Source: Durusdinium trenchii (taxonomy: Eukaryota; Sar; Dinophyceae; Suessiales; Symbiodiniaceae). Taken from it: a DNA stretch of 64,000 nt. Position numbers and translations under genes: made by a program. Below, piece after piece: positions 21,080 through 30,927 of the stretch (position 1 is its first letter; the number at the start of each line of letters is the position of its first letter). The stretch spans positions 383,456 through 447,455 of the forward strand of contig CAXAMN010027406.1 of the NCBI GenBank assembly GCA_963970005.1. Reading direction: 5' to 3'. The notes under the pieces were generated by a model, which saw only the letters and a program-made list of their open reading frames with translations, did not search any database and was not told the DNA's origin.

Positions 21080-22500
21080 CTAAAGCCGAGTCTTTCCCAA
21101 GCCCGCTATTTCGCAGTCAACAATTGAAGTAATCTCACCAAGTCCTTTTTTAGATAGAAGCAATCTCAAAATGGCAGTCATAGAGAAAACAATTCAATAT
21201 GTTAAGTAGATAGAGGTAATCTGAAAAATGTTAGCCAGTGAGAATTGAACTCAATGTGTGAATTTGATAGAAGTAATCTCAATATGCCAGTCAGTGCGTC
21301 AAAATGTGTGGATTAGATAGATCGAAATACTAATTAGTGAGATTGCAACTCTCTTCTTTTCTTCTCTCCTCCTCCCTTCTCTTCTCTGCTGTTCTCTGAG
21401 AAGAGAATGGGAGGGAAAGGGAAGGAAAGAGAAGAGAACAGGAAGAAATGCTAGTGAGATGTCATGCACACCAGTGAGCCTGTCAATTGTCAAGTTACTG
21501 TGTGGTTGCCACATTTGTAAAACACTCAGTTACTAAATGACTTGAAATAATCAATCAACTTTCACATTTCAATTTACAAGTGCATTAAATACAGCTAACT
21601 GTGTGACTTGCAGCAATTTTTTACAATATTGTAAGTTGTCATAAACACAATAGTGAGCCTGTCAATTGTAATGTTTATTTGTGAATGTCAACTAACCAAT
21701 TCATATACAGTATATATATATATGTATATTTGAGTGTTTCAACTTCAATGTGAGAGTTGCATTCATCAAATCCCATCCTTACACCTGCATTAGATACAAC
21801 TCAAGGTATGAGAAGGCTAACAATGTACATTATAAATTGTCTTCATCAAATCTCATATGCGCATGTGCTTGGTAAACACTTGACTCACTTGACAATATCA
21901 GTTGCCATGCGCACAAATAGGTCTGTGAATCTATGTGTTACCCTGTGAAGCATGCAGGTCAATGTTCTAGTTGTGCAAACCCAATGTTATAGTGTGAACT
22001 CAAAAGGCTTACAACTCACATCGCCAGTTATATTCATCAAATCTCATATTTGCCAACAATGCGAGTTGCAGAGTTTATTCTTGTTTGTTATCTCCACAAC
22101 TGCTTTGTAAAATGATATTTGTTTGTGTGGTTGTCACACATGTGTATAACTTTAAATTTCTTGTTTGAGTTGTTTCAATGTAATGTCACACTGCAAAAGA
22201 CAAGCTAACAACTCATAGAATCTCAGTGGTACTCATCAATTATCATTGCACTGGGTACAACTGACGGTATGAATTGGAGTGCTAATATAATGTTGTTCAT
22301 TGGCATGTACACAGTTAATTCTGTAATGTACACCATGAGATACACGATTGATAGTTTTTGAACTTTACTTGATCAAATACGTCCATCAGTTTTTATTTGC
22401 AATTGCATTAGATACTTTCTGAATATGGTTACTGTACATTTGCGCACGTTGTTCTGCACATGTCATCACAATCACGTACAAAGACCACAATATGGTCAAA
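21080..22500. repeat. AT-rich degenerate tandem repeat field
   Basis: Diverged copies of a unit containing GATAGAAGTAATCTCAATATG recur from about 21120 to 21320. A second unit with TTCATCAAATCTCAT and GCATTAGATAC recurs near 21760, 21840, 22030, 22210 and 22370. No coding signal is seen. A polypyrimidine/polypurine stretch lies at 21354-21442. Confidence 0.6.
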
Positions 22501-22672
22501 ATTATGCTGTTCAATTTGTCCTCTGAAATCTCACCAAGTCATTGCAAATACCATTCAAATTGTCTAAAAGGTAGGTTTTAGGGGTGTGTAGCATATATAT
22601 ATATATACATGTGTGTATATTTTCAGGACAGTTTCTGGATTCTGGATGGATTGCAGAACTCCCTTCATCATG

Positions 22673-22740
22673 AAACGTCGGATGAATCACCGCGCACGGA
22701 CGCTGCGGAAGCGCCCAGGCCGAAGCTTGACGATCAAGAT
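22673..22740 (+). repeat. 68-bp direct repeat, left copy
   Basis: It matches 23308-23375 with few differences, and the two flank the second copy of the 480-bp block. It reads SDESPRTDAAEAPRPKLDD in one frame. Confidence 0.75.
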
Positions 22741-22828
22741 AATGTATATCCACTGGGGGGTGTGATGTATTTAATACAGTTTCATTGATATGTTTTGGCT
22801 CATTTGGTGCATATCATCAGTTGCCCCA

Positions 22829-23307
22829 GATCGCAAAGAGGGAGGGCGGGCACCAATTCTAAGTGGTCCAAACTGACTCATCTCACGCGAGGAAAGCCTG
22901 GGAGGAGAACAAGGAGCACCTACGGAAGGAGTTCGGCATCACCACTCCGTCCCTGGGAAGCGGGGTTCCATTTCATCGGTGCGATCCGAGAGCTACCAAG
23001 CTTGGATTCTTAAGGGACGTCGCCAGCCGTTGAAGTGCGTGGATAACTACACCCTGCCAATGGCAGCTGTGTTTGAACTGAAGGAGTTCCTTGCTTCATG
23101 CACAATTTGTCGCACTCTGAGGCAGCAGCTGTTTCAGCAGCTCCCGAAAGCGAAGCTCCAAGAGCTACTTGAGTGTAAGTGGCCTGGTTGGACAGTTGGG
23201 GGACGCAGAGACGGTTGTGTTTGGTGTGGCCAAGTGTTTAAATTATGGGAGCCCACGGAAATGTGTTTCACATAATGTGGTTGTTGCACTAACAACGGTA
23301 AGAATAT
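22829..23307 (+). repeat. Duplicated 480-bp block, copy 2
   Basis: It corresponds to 20113-20592. The first exon-like frame is disrupted here. The second, with TLRQQLFQQLPKAKLQELLE before a GTAAGTGG donor, is better preserved than in copy 1. Confidence 0.8.
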
Positions 23308-23408
23308 AAGCGTCGGATGAACCACCGCGCACGGACGCTGCGGAACTGCCCAGGCCGAAGCTGGACGATCGAGATGTGAAGCGCCAGGGATGGAATGACC
23401 TGGGATGA
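23308..23408 (+). CDS. Duplicated small exon, unknown protein
   Basis: The frame reads SDEPPRTDAAELPRPKLDD, then a short basic end before TGA. Its first 68 bases repeat 22673-22740. The acidic, Pro-rich composition and GC-rich third positions support coding. Confidence 0.45.
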
Positions 23409-23761
23409 AAGAAAGCCGAGGGACACGTGGGATGTGTATCGATTGGAATTACGGTGGGCACTGAGTCACCAATGACCAAGTAGTATAGAACAAGGACGTC
23501 TAGTGACTAAAGTGACTAAGGGCTGGCGTCTCATGGATACGAACAGCCATAATGAAGGAAAAGGACAGGACTAAGTGACTGAATGACTTGCAATGATGTG
23601 CCTTTTTTATGCAGCTTGATAACTGTCAATCTCGATCATTGTTGTTTTTGCTTTTCTGGATGATGGACAACAAGGCTGGACCCCCGAAGCATATTGGTGA
23701 CTCACATTCAAGCCTTTACTGGTACCCAATCCATTCACATCCCACATCCGAACTGCTTCAG

Positions 23762-24024
23762 CCTTTTTTCGTTGCACGGGTGGAACTGGGCCTCCATCCC
23801 GCTCCTGGGCCTCCATCCGCGGCGACTCGGTCGGCACCAGGCGTTTGTTGGAACTGCAAGAAGAGTATCACAAGTCGTGGGTTCTGAAGCGCCAACCTGG
23901 CATGACCTACAAATACCTGGAGGACCCGATTCCGATGGGAAGGTGTAGCAGGGTGTAGCAGGAAGGTGCCGGGATTCACCTATTTGTGAGGGAAAACGTT
24001 GCTGGGCAGATTGAGGAACTCTGA
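23762..24024 (+). CDS. Coding segment with in-frame TAG, unknown protein
   Basis: It follows a CTTCAG site and reads SIRGDSVGTRRLLELQEEYH, then MTYKYLEDPIPMGR. It then meets TAG at 23956-23958 and continues in the same frame as EGAGIHLFVRENVAGQIEEL to TGA. The stop lies in a short tandem duplication (GTGTAGCAG twice). Either a small insertion has broken the gene, or the two parts are separate exons. No family is recognised. Confidence 0.5.
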
Positions 24025-24189
24025 ACCAGCCACGATCCACTATCCAATGCCGACTCTCGTCTACATGTACATCCCAGATTCTTGTATTTTGGGGTTTGCC
24101 TCTCCTTTTTTGAGACCCATTTATCTACCAGGTCAGGACAACATGTTGGTTGGCTCTCGTGTACGTAGATCGCTCCTCATAGCTTGCAG

Positions 24190-24362
24190 GATCCTGTCGT
24201 TGTATCCAGACCTCCCAAGGGATGTGGGGCAACACCAGAGGAGTGTGGTCCGAATCGGACGGTGCCCCAGGGCGCGGCGAGAGATTTGCACCGACACGCC
24301 GACAGGAGATTGCGCAGGAGATCGCTGAAGCGATGATCGACCGCTGGGATTTGATTGCACAG
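24190..24362 (+). CDS. Internal exon, unknown protein
   Basis: It follows an AGCTTGCAG acceptor and ends at a CAG|GTGGGG donor. The frame includes RQEIAQEIAEAMIDRWDLIA, an amphipathic helix, after a Gly/Arg-rich start. Third positions are GC-rich. Confidence 0.5.
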
Positions 24363-24384
24363 GTGGGGTATGAAGCTGCCTTAA

Positions 24385-24507
24385 GACTGGGAGGGACCTC
24401 CAGTCAACACGTTGAAAAGCTTTGCACAAAAGGCAAAGGCGGCAAAGAATTGGGACGTGCAGTTTGGTCGAGGCAAGTCATTTCTCGTAGGAGCAGCAAG
24501 CGTTTAA
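24385..24507 (+). CDS. Probable terminal exon, unknown protein
   Basis: The frame is open between stops and reads FAQKAKAAKNWDVQFGRGKS, then FLVGAASV before TAA. It probably starts after an AAG or CAG acceptor inside the interval. Confidence 0.4.
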   Translation, partial: DWEGPPVNTLKSFAQKAKAAKNWDVQFGRGKSFLVGAASV

Positions 24508-24841
24508 CCTCTGAATCAAGAACAGTTTGGGCCTGCGATCTCACCGTCTTGGAGATCACGGTAAGGATACCATAGCAGGTCCATCATTCTCGACTCGCTC
24601 CGTGTCTTTCGGTCCAAGCTTCGACCAAAATCATATAGTTTGTTTCCCCGTTTGTAGCACATGAGAACCCTCAAAAGGATGGGAACCCTGGATGTCCAAG
24701 AATCAGCAGGTTGACTTGGTGAATGATCTTCCTCTTCACTTTGTGTTGACTTGGTCCCCGTGTCGGCGTGCAGTACCCCTTGTTGGACATGCCTGCAGAC
24801 TTCATATTCCCTGACAAAGCGTGTCCTGGTAGTCCAAACAG

Positions 24842-24973
24842 GAGGAACATTCCTTGGGATCCAAGGTGAAAGGAGTCTTGGACAACGATTTCAAGCTCCC
24901 TGCTGCCTTGGAACAGCGTCTGGGACCTCCAGTTGATGAAGCCACCACGGGGCTCACAGCCTGTTTCAAGTGA
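24842..24973 (+). CDS. Terminal exon, unknown protein
   Basis: It follows a CCAAACAG acceptor and runs 43 codons to TGA. It reads EEHSLGSKVKGVLDNDFKLP and ends PPVDEATTGLTACFK. It may close the gene whose exons lie at 23762-24507. The function is unknown. Confidence 0.55.
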   Translation, partial: EEHSLGSKVKGVLDNDFKLPAALEQRLGPPVDEATTGLTACFK

Positions 24974-25097
24974 TCAGTCGCAAAAAGATCGTGTATCAGT
25001 GGGACAGGCACCAAAGCACCAAAGTGGACAGGAGGACGTGCCAAGGAACAAGGATGTCAGTGTGAATCTCTTCTCTACTATGTATATACAATATTAT

Positions 25098-25182
25098 ACA
25101 ATACTAGGAGCAAGAAGCTACTAGGAGCAAGAACGCTACTAGGGGCTCCTGACCTTACTACTAGGAGCAAGAACGCTACTAG
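25098..25182 (+). mobile_element. Dispersed CTACTAGGAGC repeat, copy 3
   Basis: Units AGCAAGAAGCTACTAGG and CTACTAGGGGCTCCTG, same orientation as copy 1. No flanking duplication was found. Confidence 0.6.
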
Positions 25183-25203
25183 AAAAGGAATCAAAAAGAC
25201 AAA

Positions 25204-25440
25204 ATGCTAGAGACGGACATGACCTCATCAGCATCGTGTACACCGCCCGTATCGTATCGCGGCAATCCAAAACGTCGACCGAGGTTTTGGCCACGCATTC
25301 GCAGAAAAGACCAACCGGGCATGAAGAACCTGAAGAAGGAGGTGTGGCCAGGATCATGCAAGAAAAACATGTTAGAATGAAGTCCTTGGTTCAGTCCCTT
25401 TTTTGCCAAGATGAATCCTCCTATTGTGTACAGTAAATGG
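25204..25440 (+). CDS. Possible coding segment directly 3' of a repeat copy
   Basis: Two + frames look like protein. One starts at ATG 25204, reads MLETDMTSSASC, becomes Arg/Lys-rich and stops at 25380. The other is open from the repeat to 25436 and reads RPTGHEEPEEGGVARIMQEK. The frame cannot be settled by eye. Confidence 0.3.
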
Positions 25441-25779
25441 TTGTAACCACCCGGTGCGACAGCCCTTTAATCTCCTCTAATAGTGCTTTGCCTTTGTTAC
25501 TGCAGTAGTTAAATGGTTAAGAGCGCCCGCACCCATCAACACAGGTCTTGAAAACCATAAAACTTGTAAGTATATTGAAACAGTCAACAATGCAAGAATC
25601 AACTGGGGAAAAAAAAGACAGTGGCAAATTTGAGTACAGTATCTACCTTTGGCCAACCCCTGACCCGAAATCGCAGGGCTACTTACCTCGCGTCCATGAA
25701 AAGATGTAAAGTTTCCTTTGTTACCCGGTGCTATGTTAGTCAGTTGGGGGAGGAAAAACCTAGCATTGACTGCATTCAG

Positions 25780-26524
25780 TGCCACACAGTGCTTCTCTCC
25801 CGCCGGTGTCTCCGGGTCTTTGTGGGCATTGCACCGCGAGAATGGTGACATCGAGAAGTACGAGCAGATCAGGCAATTCTTTTACTACCACGAGACGAAT
25901 GGCAACAGCATGACACATTGCAGCTTGAGAGGAAGCACTGATACCTTCACCGATACAGGCAAATGGTTCTTTCCAGACCCTTGGATGTCAATGTTGGGTG
26001 ATGTAAAAAAGTTGGTAATTTTAGAGATGTCAATGACGTTTGCTTGCATGCCGTAGAAACAAGAACATGTGCCGTCATGTGCCAGCTTGTTCCACCATTC
26101 TACAGACCTGGAGTTGCCAAACACTGCTAACTAGGATTAATGACTGCGAAGAGCCGCCCCCTTCTTTCCACAGGCCATGTGTGGATGAAATTAGCCACGC
26201 GATTCAGGATTGTGCTCGTTGCACAAGTGTAAGACATTTGCTGGTATTTAGCTCAAGTCTCATAAATGTTCCCGATGTTCCCCTTTCTTTCCTTTCTTCC
26301 TACCGCTGTCTCGAAAGGGGGCTCGCGTGTTGGTTTCGCTCTTTCTGTGATGCTCAACGTGTGAGGACTCCGTTGGCATTCAAGAGGAGCTCTTTCGAAA
26401 CATTGCGTGGCTCTTTGACAAAGAGATGCTCGGTGACTCCTCCACAGGCACTAGAGACTCACCGGTGGGACGAGCGGTGAGACGTCTTCTGCATGCCTCA
26501 CAACGAGGCATGCAGAGAGGTTAG
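25780..26524 (+). CDS. Two-exon coding segment, unknown protein
   Basis: Exon 1 (25780-26002) follows an ATTCAG acceptor, reads LHRENGDIEKYEQIRQFFYY and GKWFFPDPWMSMLGD, and ends before a GTAAAA donor. Exon 2 (26366-26524) follows a GTGTGAG acceptor, reads DSVGIQEELFRNIAWLFDKE and ends at TAG. Both ends of the intron are phase 0. A small extra exon near 26176-26228, after a TTCCACAG site, is possible. The protein is mixed alpha/beta in character, but no family is recognised. Confidence 0.6.
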
Positions 26525-26879
26525 TGAAGGGTTCCTGCTGCATCCCCCGAAGATGGGCTGCAAGCGGTTGTTAATTGTGATAGTGATAGTGTAGTACTGT
26601 ATAGTACTGTAGTAGTTGTCGTCGCAAATTTATTTGTGGAATTACTGTAGGCAGAAACAAGGCCTTTAATACGATCGAGTTCTTTCGTTGTTATCCCTTC
26701 AAAACTTGATTCTTTTCCCTTCAGACACAAAAATCGTTCTCCCAGCCAAATCTGGCACAGTGGACCCACTTCCATACAGAGGAAATCTTAACAAACCCAG
26801 AACCCTGCTTGGAAGGCCTACCACTTGGTACCTTTCCGGACCACAGTCAAATTGATGGTTATATTTCATGTTGAGCTAA

Positions 26880-26960
26880 AGATCAATCAGACTCGTGTAG
26901 GAAAGTTACTTTCCTGATTGATTCCTGCAGGGGGGACTGTAAACGTTACACGTTTACAGC
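26880..26960. repeat. Two adjacent perfect hairpins
   Basis: The stem AGGAAAGT/ACTTTCCT (26899-26915) sits inside a further inverted pair ATCAATCAG/CTGATTGAT. A second stem TGTAAACGT/ACGTTTACA follows at 26938-26958. No coding signal is seen here. Confidence 0.6.
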
Positions 26961-26981
26961 AGATCTTGCAAACGCACCAAG

Positions 26982-27230
26982 ATGCTCAGACTCACTAGAG
27001 GAAAAAACATATCCAGCCTGCTGACTGCCAGATGTTTTTTGATTGAGTCCAGGCAAGATCGGACAAGGGTCGGTAGCCCACAAAAAACATCGCCACCCGG
27101 GTCTTTTGTGGGTACGGAGTGGCTATGGGTAGCCCACGATTTCGTGAACGGCTGGAAGAAAGCTACTGGGAGGCGGTTACTTTCGATCTATGCCCCCTCA
27201 AAACTGCCAAGAGTTCTGAATATTTTGTAA
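26982..27230 (+). CDS. Probable exon, frame unresolved, unknown protein
   Basis: One + frame reads WLWVAHDFVNGWKKATGRRL. Another reads FRERLEESYWEAVTFDL and runs to 27275. Both have good composition, so coding is likely but the frame is open. It lies directly before the long exon at 27250. Confidence 0.4.
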   Translation: MLRLTRGKNISSLLTARCFLIESRQDRTRVGSPQKTSPPGSFVGTEWLWVAHDFVNGWKKATGRRLLSIYAPSKLPRVLNIL

Positions 27231-27249
27231 TGTTTTGTGCATATACTGA

Positions 27250-27552
27250 GGTTGCCACATTGGCGACCAAGTTGTAGCGCAGCTAAAGCTTCGGGTCAGG
27301 TATCGGCTCGGCGTCGACACTCCCTTTCTTAAAACACCAAGGATCTACCATTACATCTCCGAGCGGCAAACGCCTCGATTTCCCTTTATTGAGGACTTCG
27401 ACATCCAGGCCCAAGCTACTTCCCCGTCGAAGCGAGCAACCATCGTTTCACCCAACCATGATTCTCTTGGGCTTTGCAATGCAGACTTCAAAGCTCCTCA
27501 ACAAAAGGTTGGGTTGGCTCGCCAGCCAGCCTTGGTCCCTTTTGGATTTTGA
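27250..27552 (+). CDS. Long coding segment of about 100 codons, unknown protein
   Basis: It is open between stops, with GDQVVAQLKLRVRYRLGVDT, YHYISERQTPRFPFIEDFDI and NHDSLGLCNADFKAPQQKVG, and ends in TGA. There is no internal Met, so this is an exon, probably starting after an AG near 27250. Composition and third positions are clearly coding. No family is recognised. Confidence 0.55.
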   Translation, partial: GCHIGDQVVAQLKLRVRYRLGVDTPFLKTPRIYHYISERQTPRFPFIEDFDIQAQATSPSKRATIVSPNHDSLGLCNADFKAPQQKVGLARQPALVPFGF

Positions 27553-27662
27553 AGCACGAAAACAGACAGAAAGAGAAGACACCCGAAAACAGACAGAGCT
27601 GGTACGCTCTACTACTGTAGAGAGTTCATGAACATTCATGAACCGTTGAATCATACAGACAT

Positions 27663-27728
27663 AGTAGCTCCTGGCATCGCTACGAACGGAGCAAGGATGC
27701 TACTAGGAGCAAAGGGCACTAAAGTAGT
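27663..27728 (+). mobile_element. Dispersed CTACTAGGAGC repeat, copy 4
   Basis: A partly degenerate copy with CTCCTGGCATCGCTAC and ATGCTACTAGGAGCAAAG. No clear flanking duplication. Confidence 0.55.
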
Positions 27729-27786
27729 TTATGTTCTTTCCACAAAATCAGCCTCAGGCTCTCTACCGCTCTCCACCCACTTCTAG

Positions 27787-27861
27787 GCTTCAAGGAGGTG
27801 AGGATCCACCTCAACGTGAACCCCTACCGGCTAGGGCACAAAGCACAGCGGTTTTGCGGGG
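27787..27861 (+). CDS. Probable small internal exon, unknown protein
   Basis: It follows a TTCTAG acceptor and reads FKEVRIHLNVNPYRLGHKAQ. It ends in phase 1 before a GTGTTCC donor. Third positions are GC-rich. Confidence 0.4.
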
Positions 27862-28096
27862 GTGTTCCGAGAACTTATGATATCAGTATATATCAGTATG
27901 TGCTGAAATGCTTTCAGAGTTATTGATATATAGTTCAAACACTTCGATGCTTTTTGCATAGTGTTTTTATGCTTTATCCCCAAGATTAGGTTTTGTGATC
28001 CCAATTGGCTGATCATATGCTAATGTATCAATATGCCTATGCGTGGAGCGATGTTATAGTAAAGTGTACTAGTCTTGTATAGAGTCCCCATGACCC

Positions 28097-28264
28097 ATGA
28101 GTCCCCCAAACCCATCCATTGAAGGTCTCACTGTTGAGGGCCATTGCCAGGCTGATGTCGATTACACACAAGCGCCTCCAGGCTGGACGTGTCGAGTACC
28201 AACTGGTGAGGGCCAGAGTATGAAAAGCATCTCTTCACTAGCCTTGCCAGAAGAGGATGAATAG
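28097..28264 (+). CDS. Small open frame, 55 codons, unknown protein
   Basis: It runs from ATG (MSPPNPSIEGLTVEG) through PPGWTCRVPTGEGQ to an acidic end, LALPEEDE, and TAG. A stop lies just upstream in frame. It could be a short gene or an exon. There is no domain match. Confidence 0.4.
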   Translation: MSPPNPSIEGLTVEGHCQADVDYTQAPPGWTCRVPTGEGQSMKSISSLALPEEDE

Positions 28265-28474
28265 ATGGATGGATTGAGAAGATAAACAGGGATGCCGCAA
28301 GATTCTAAGGGGTTGTAGGAAACCCAAGGGGTGGCAAGCCCCCAACCCCCTTTGGAAGGTTCAGGAGAGCAGACAACCAAGTCAGGGCTTGTTTGCCGCG
28401 ATATCACCTTGGGTCACCTGGAGGCACTGAGGGCGTACATGCCAAACTTTATGAAAGTCTCGAAATGATTCGAA

Positions 28475-28799
28475 ATGTCTCGAATATCAGGAAGTCCAGG
28501 CAATGACATCCCGGTTTGTGATACAGATATTTGCCTTGAAGGGAACATGAAGCGCGGCGAGAGATCAGCTTCTTCATTGACAGTCTTGAAATTGCCCAGT
28601 CAGCCGCATAAAGTCGGCCAAGTCACCCAGTCGGCCGCATGTGCGTCTCCCTTCGATTCCGACCTGGCCCTTAAAGGGAAGGCGCCATCTTCACGCCGCG
28701 CATCGGGGCTGGCGCCTCACAGGCAAAGATCGGCCGGATCCGCCTGACCATCTCATCATGGAGAAGCCCAGGAGGGATGGACACTGGGAGGCAAAGAAA
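28475..28799 (+). CDS. Coding segment with two good frames, unknown protein
   Basis: A 90-codon frame runs from ATG (MSRISGSPGNDIPVCDTDIC) to TGA at 28747, rich in Ser, Pro and Lys. From about 28640 a second frame reads GKDRPDPPDHLIMEKPRRDG and continues to an AAA|GTACCA donor at 28800. Possibly an exon of the second frame overlaps, or a one-base indel joins the two. Confidence 0.45.
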
Positions 28800-29002
28800 G
28801 TACCAGGAGGGATGGACACTGTGATGGCCCAAGAGGGACTTGTGATGTTTGATGGCTTGATATGGCTTGTGTGTTCCTGCTTTGATGTATTTGCCTTGTT
28901 CTTCTCCGTCCTCGCCTTTAACATCTTTAACTTGCTGTGTACGGTTCTTTGTTCATTACTTTTCCATGCGTTTCCTATCTTTTGCTCACACCCGGTTTTA
29001 AG

Positions 29003-29072
29003 AAAAACTGTGCGGATTCCAACTTTCGGACGAAATCGTGAATCGCTCGACCCGAGGTTTGACTCTAAATAG
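29003..29072 (+). CDS. Possible terminal exon, unknown protein
   Basis: It follows a GGTTTTAAG acceptor, reads TVRIPTFGRNRESLDPRF and ends at TAG. It is short and basic. Confidence 0.35.
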
Positions 29073-29086
29073 ATTGCAAATATATA

Positions 29087-29141
29087 GAAGCTGCTACGGG
29101 CGTCCTGGCATCGCCACTAGGAGCAAGAACGCTACTAGAAT
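29087..29141 (+). mobile_element. Dispersed CTACTAGGAGC repeat, copy 5
   Basis: A short copy with CGTCCTGGCATCGCCACTAG and AGCAAGAACGCTACTAG. Confidence 0.55.
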
Positions 29142-29262
29142 CTATTTACTGTAGGGGGACTTCCTGGGGGCGCACATTTGACCTCGTTTATCCTCGTTTG
29201 CATTCTACCTGCAATCATCGTTTGCATTCCGGATGAACAATGATCTCAAGACTACCCTAAAA

Positions 29263-29416
29263 TCCTACAACCCAAGAAACATCAAGAAACCTTGGCCATG
29301 AATCACTACGTGAGAGCACTTTGAATGAGGGTCTTCCCTCCGCACACCTGTCGCGCAGCCCTGAAAAAGACACCAAGGAAATGGATGCGTCGACGGAGAC
29401 CCAGGAGAGCTCATGA
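29263..29416 (+). CDS. Probable terminal exon, unknown protein
   Basis: The frame is open between stops and reads SLRESTLNEGLPSAHLSRSP, then a Lys/Glu/Thr-rich end before TGA. The second half has GC-rich third positions. An antisense frame (29257-29490) is its shadow. Confidence 0.45.
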
Positions 29417-29661
29417 AGAAGAGGGCCGCGTGCATCCATAAACTCTATTCGCAGTTTGATGCTTGACAGAAACACACACACCGGCACCATTCATGGTGTG
29501 GAGACAGACTCACTGCAAAACGTGGCCCAGTAGTGATCCCCTTCAAACAGATATTGGGAAACTGAACATGTGCACAACATATGCATTTGGATTGTTTGAG
29601 ACCCATATTATGGAGCTTCCTGATTGTACCCGTCGTCGGCTGCTCCTTTCTTCGCTTGCAG

Positions 29662-29737
29662 CGAGGAAGAACTCACTTGCCTGGTGTACTCCGCTTCCGG
29701 CTACAACAAGGGCAAAGAAAAGACACTTGATCGCTGA
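29662..29737 (+). CDS. Terminal exon, unknown protein
   Basis: It follows a TTCGCTTGCAG acceptor, reads EEELTCLVYSASGYNKGKEK and ends TLDR and TGA. It is a compact, well-bounded exon with no recognised family. Confidence 0.5.
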
Positions 29738-29956
29738 AGATGTTCACATGTGATCCACTGTCCTGAACAGATCTGTTGATTTTCAGTTTCAAAACCAACT
29801 CTCAGAGGATGATTCTTGGGTCTCCTGGTCTCCGGGGGGGTGCATAATTCTTGTGTTTGTCAGCAATGATGCATGTTCCACCATGTTCCACCCACATTGT
29901 GGGTAATGTTCACACACACACTCACCTGACCTTCCTTCAGTGTTCCCATTCCGAGT

Positions 29957-30245
29957 CTACCTTAATGAGTCTTCGGTCCTGGGACACGAGGGAACACGTG
30001 ACGACTCGTTGCTTGGCCTCCACAGCATGGGGACGATCGTTGCATCGCCGCAGAATCTACCTGGAATATCTTGGAATCTTTCAAAAACGCCCAGGTTGAA
30101 GACCTCCTTCCACTTGGTTTGGCCACAGTTGGTGGTGGATTCGGATAGTGCGCCCTGGATCCGTGAGATCACTTTGATGATCTTCAGCTCCTCGGGGGTC
30201 AAGAACTGGTCGGTGTGGGCGGAACACCAAACTGGTGAAGATGGG
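29957..30245 (-). CDS. Possible antisense-strand exon, unknown protein
   Basis: On the minus strand the frame reads AHTDQFLTPEELKIIKVISR and KWKEVFNLGVFERFQDIP, with strongly GC-rich third positions, after a CACCAG site near 30243. A CCAG|GTAGAT donor lies at about 30062. On the + strand the same bases also form a long open frame. The amino-acid pattern favours minus, which would make this the only minus-strand exon in the window. Confidence 0.4.
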
Positions 30246-30387
30246 AACATCGGAAGATGTGTGCATTTCATTGCAGTTGTTTCTTCAATTTGACACCTGT
30301 TGAAATCCTGTGAACAGCAACCCATGACTGTCCTGGTCACCATTTTTTGGGGGGGGTGCGTGCTGGTATGGAAGAGACTCATCATAG

Positions 30388-30528
30388 GCTCGATGGGTGG
30401 ACCAAGCGAGTCGTCACCAGGTGTTTCGTGCCGTCGCTGGACACTCTGTCTCGTCCCCAAGACTAACACTGTGGGCAACTGGTGTAGGGCCTGGGGTCAT
30501 GAACTGGGCGGAAAAGAAGCCCTTGTAG
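30388..30528 (+). CDS. Probable terminal exon, unknown protein
   Basis: It follows an ATCATAG acceptor, reads ARWVDQASRHQVFRAVAGHS and ends GVMNWAEKKPL and TAG, 46 codons. A second + frame overlaps. Confidence 0.4.
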   Translation, partial: ARWVDQASRHQVFRAVAGHSVSSPRLTLWATGVGPGVMNWAEKKPL

Positions 30529-30927
30529 AACATATAATTCATATAATTCTGATTATATAAGCAATGACCATTGTTTGACCAAGTATGGACACCCTTGACC
30601 ATTCCAGCTATTTGAATCTTCGTGTTTTTCCCGGTGTAACAGAGGGTCTTCATGTAATTATTTATTAGGGGCTGTGACGAGTTCAGGTGCGCTGCCCCAC
30701 GTATTGAGCTGTGACGAGTTCTTATTGGTAGGGGCTGAGAAACATCTCCGATGTTTGTGTTGGGATGAAGCAACGATATGTCTTAAAGAACCGAGCTGAA
30801 TTGTAAATATGTCATGCTAGCAATGGCCTACTAGAGGACAAGACATTCCCACTCTGCTTAGAATTGTGGAAGCCTTGCCGTTGGCCACTGAGATCAAGAA
30901 TCGAAGATCAAGGGTTCATATTTGCAG

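Noticed and set aside
22793-22802. TTTTGGCTCA, resembling the 3' part of the dinoflagellate spliced-leader sequence
   Set aside because: Only ten bases match and the flanking leader bases do not, so it is not evidence of a retroposed leader.
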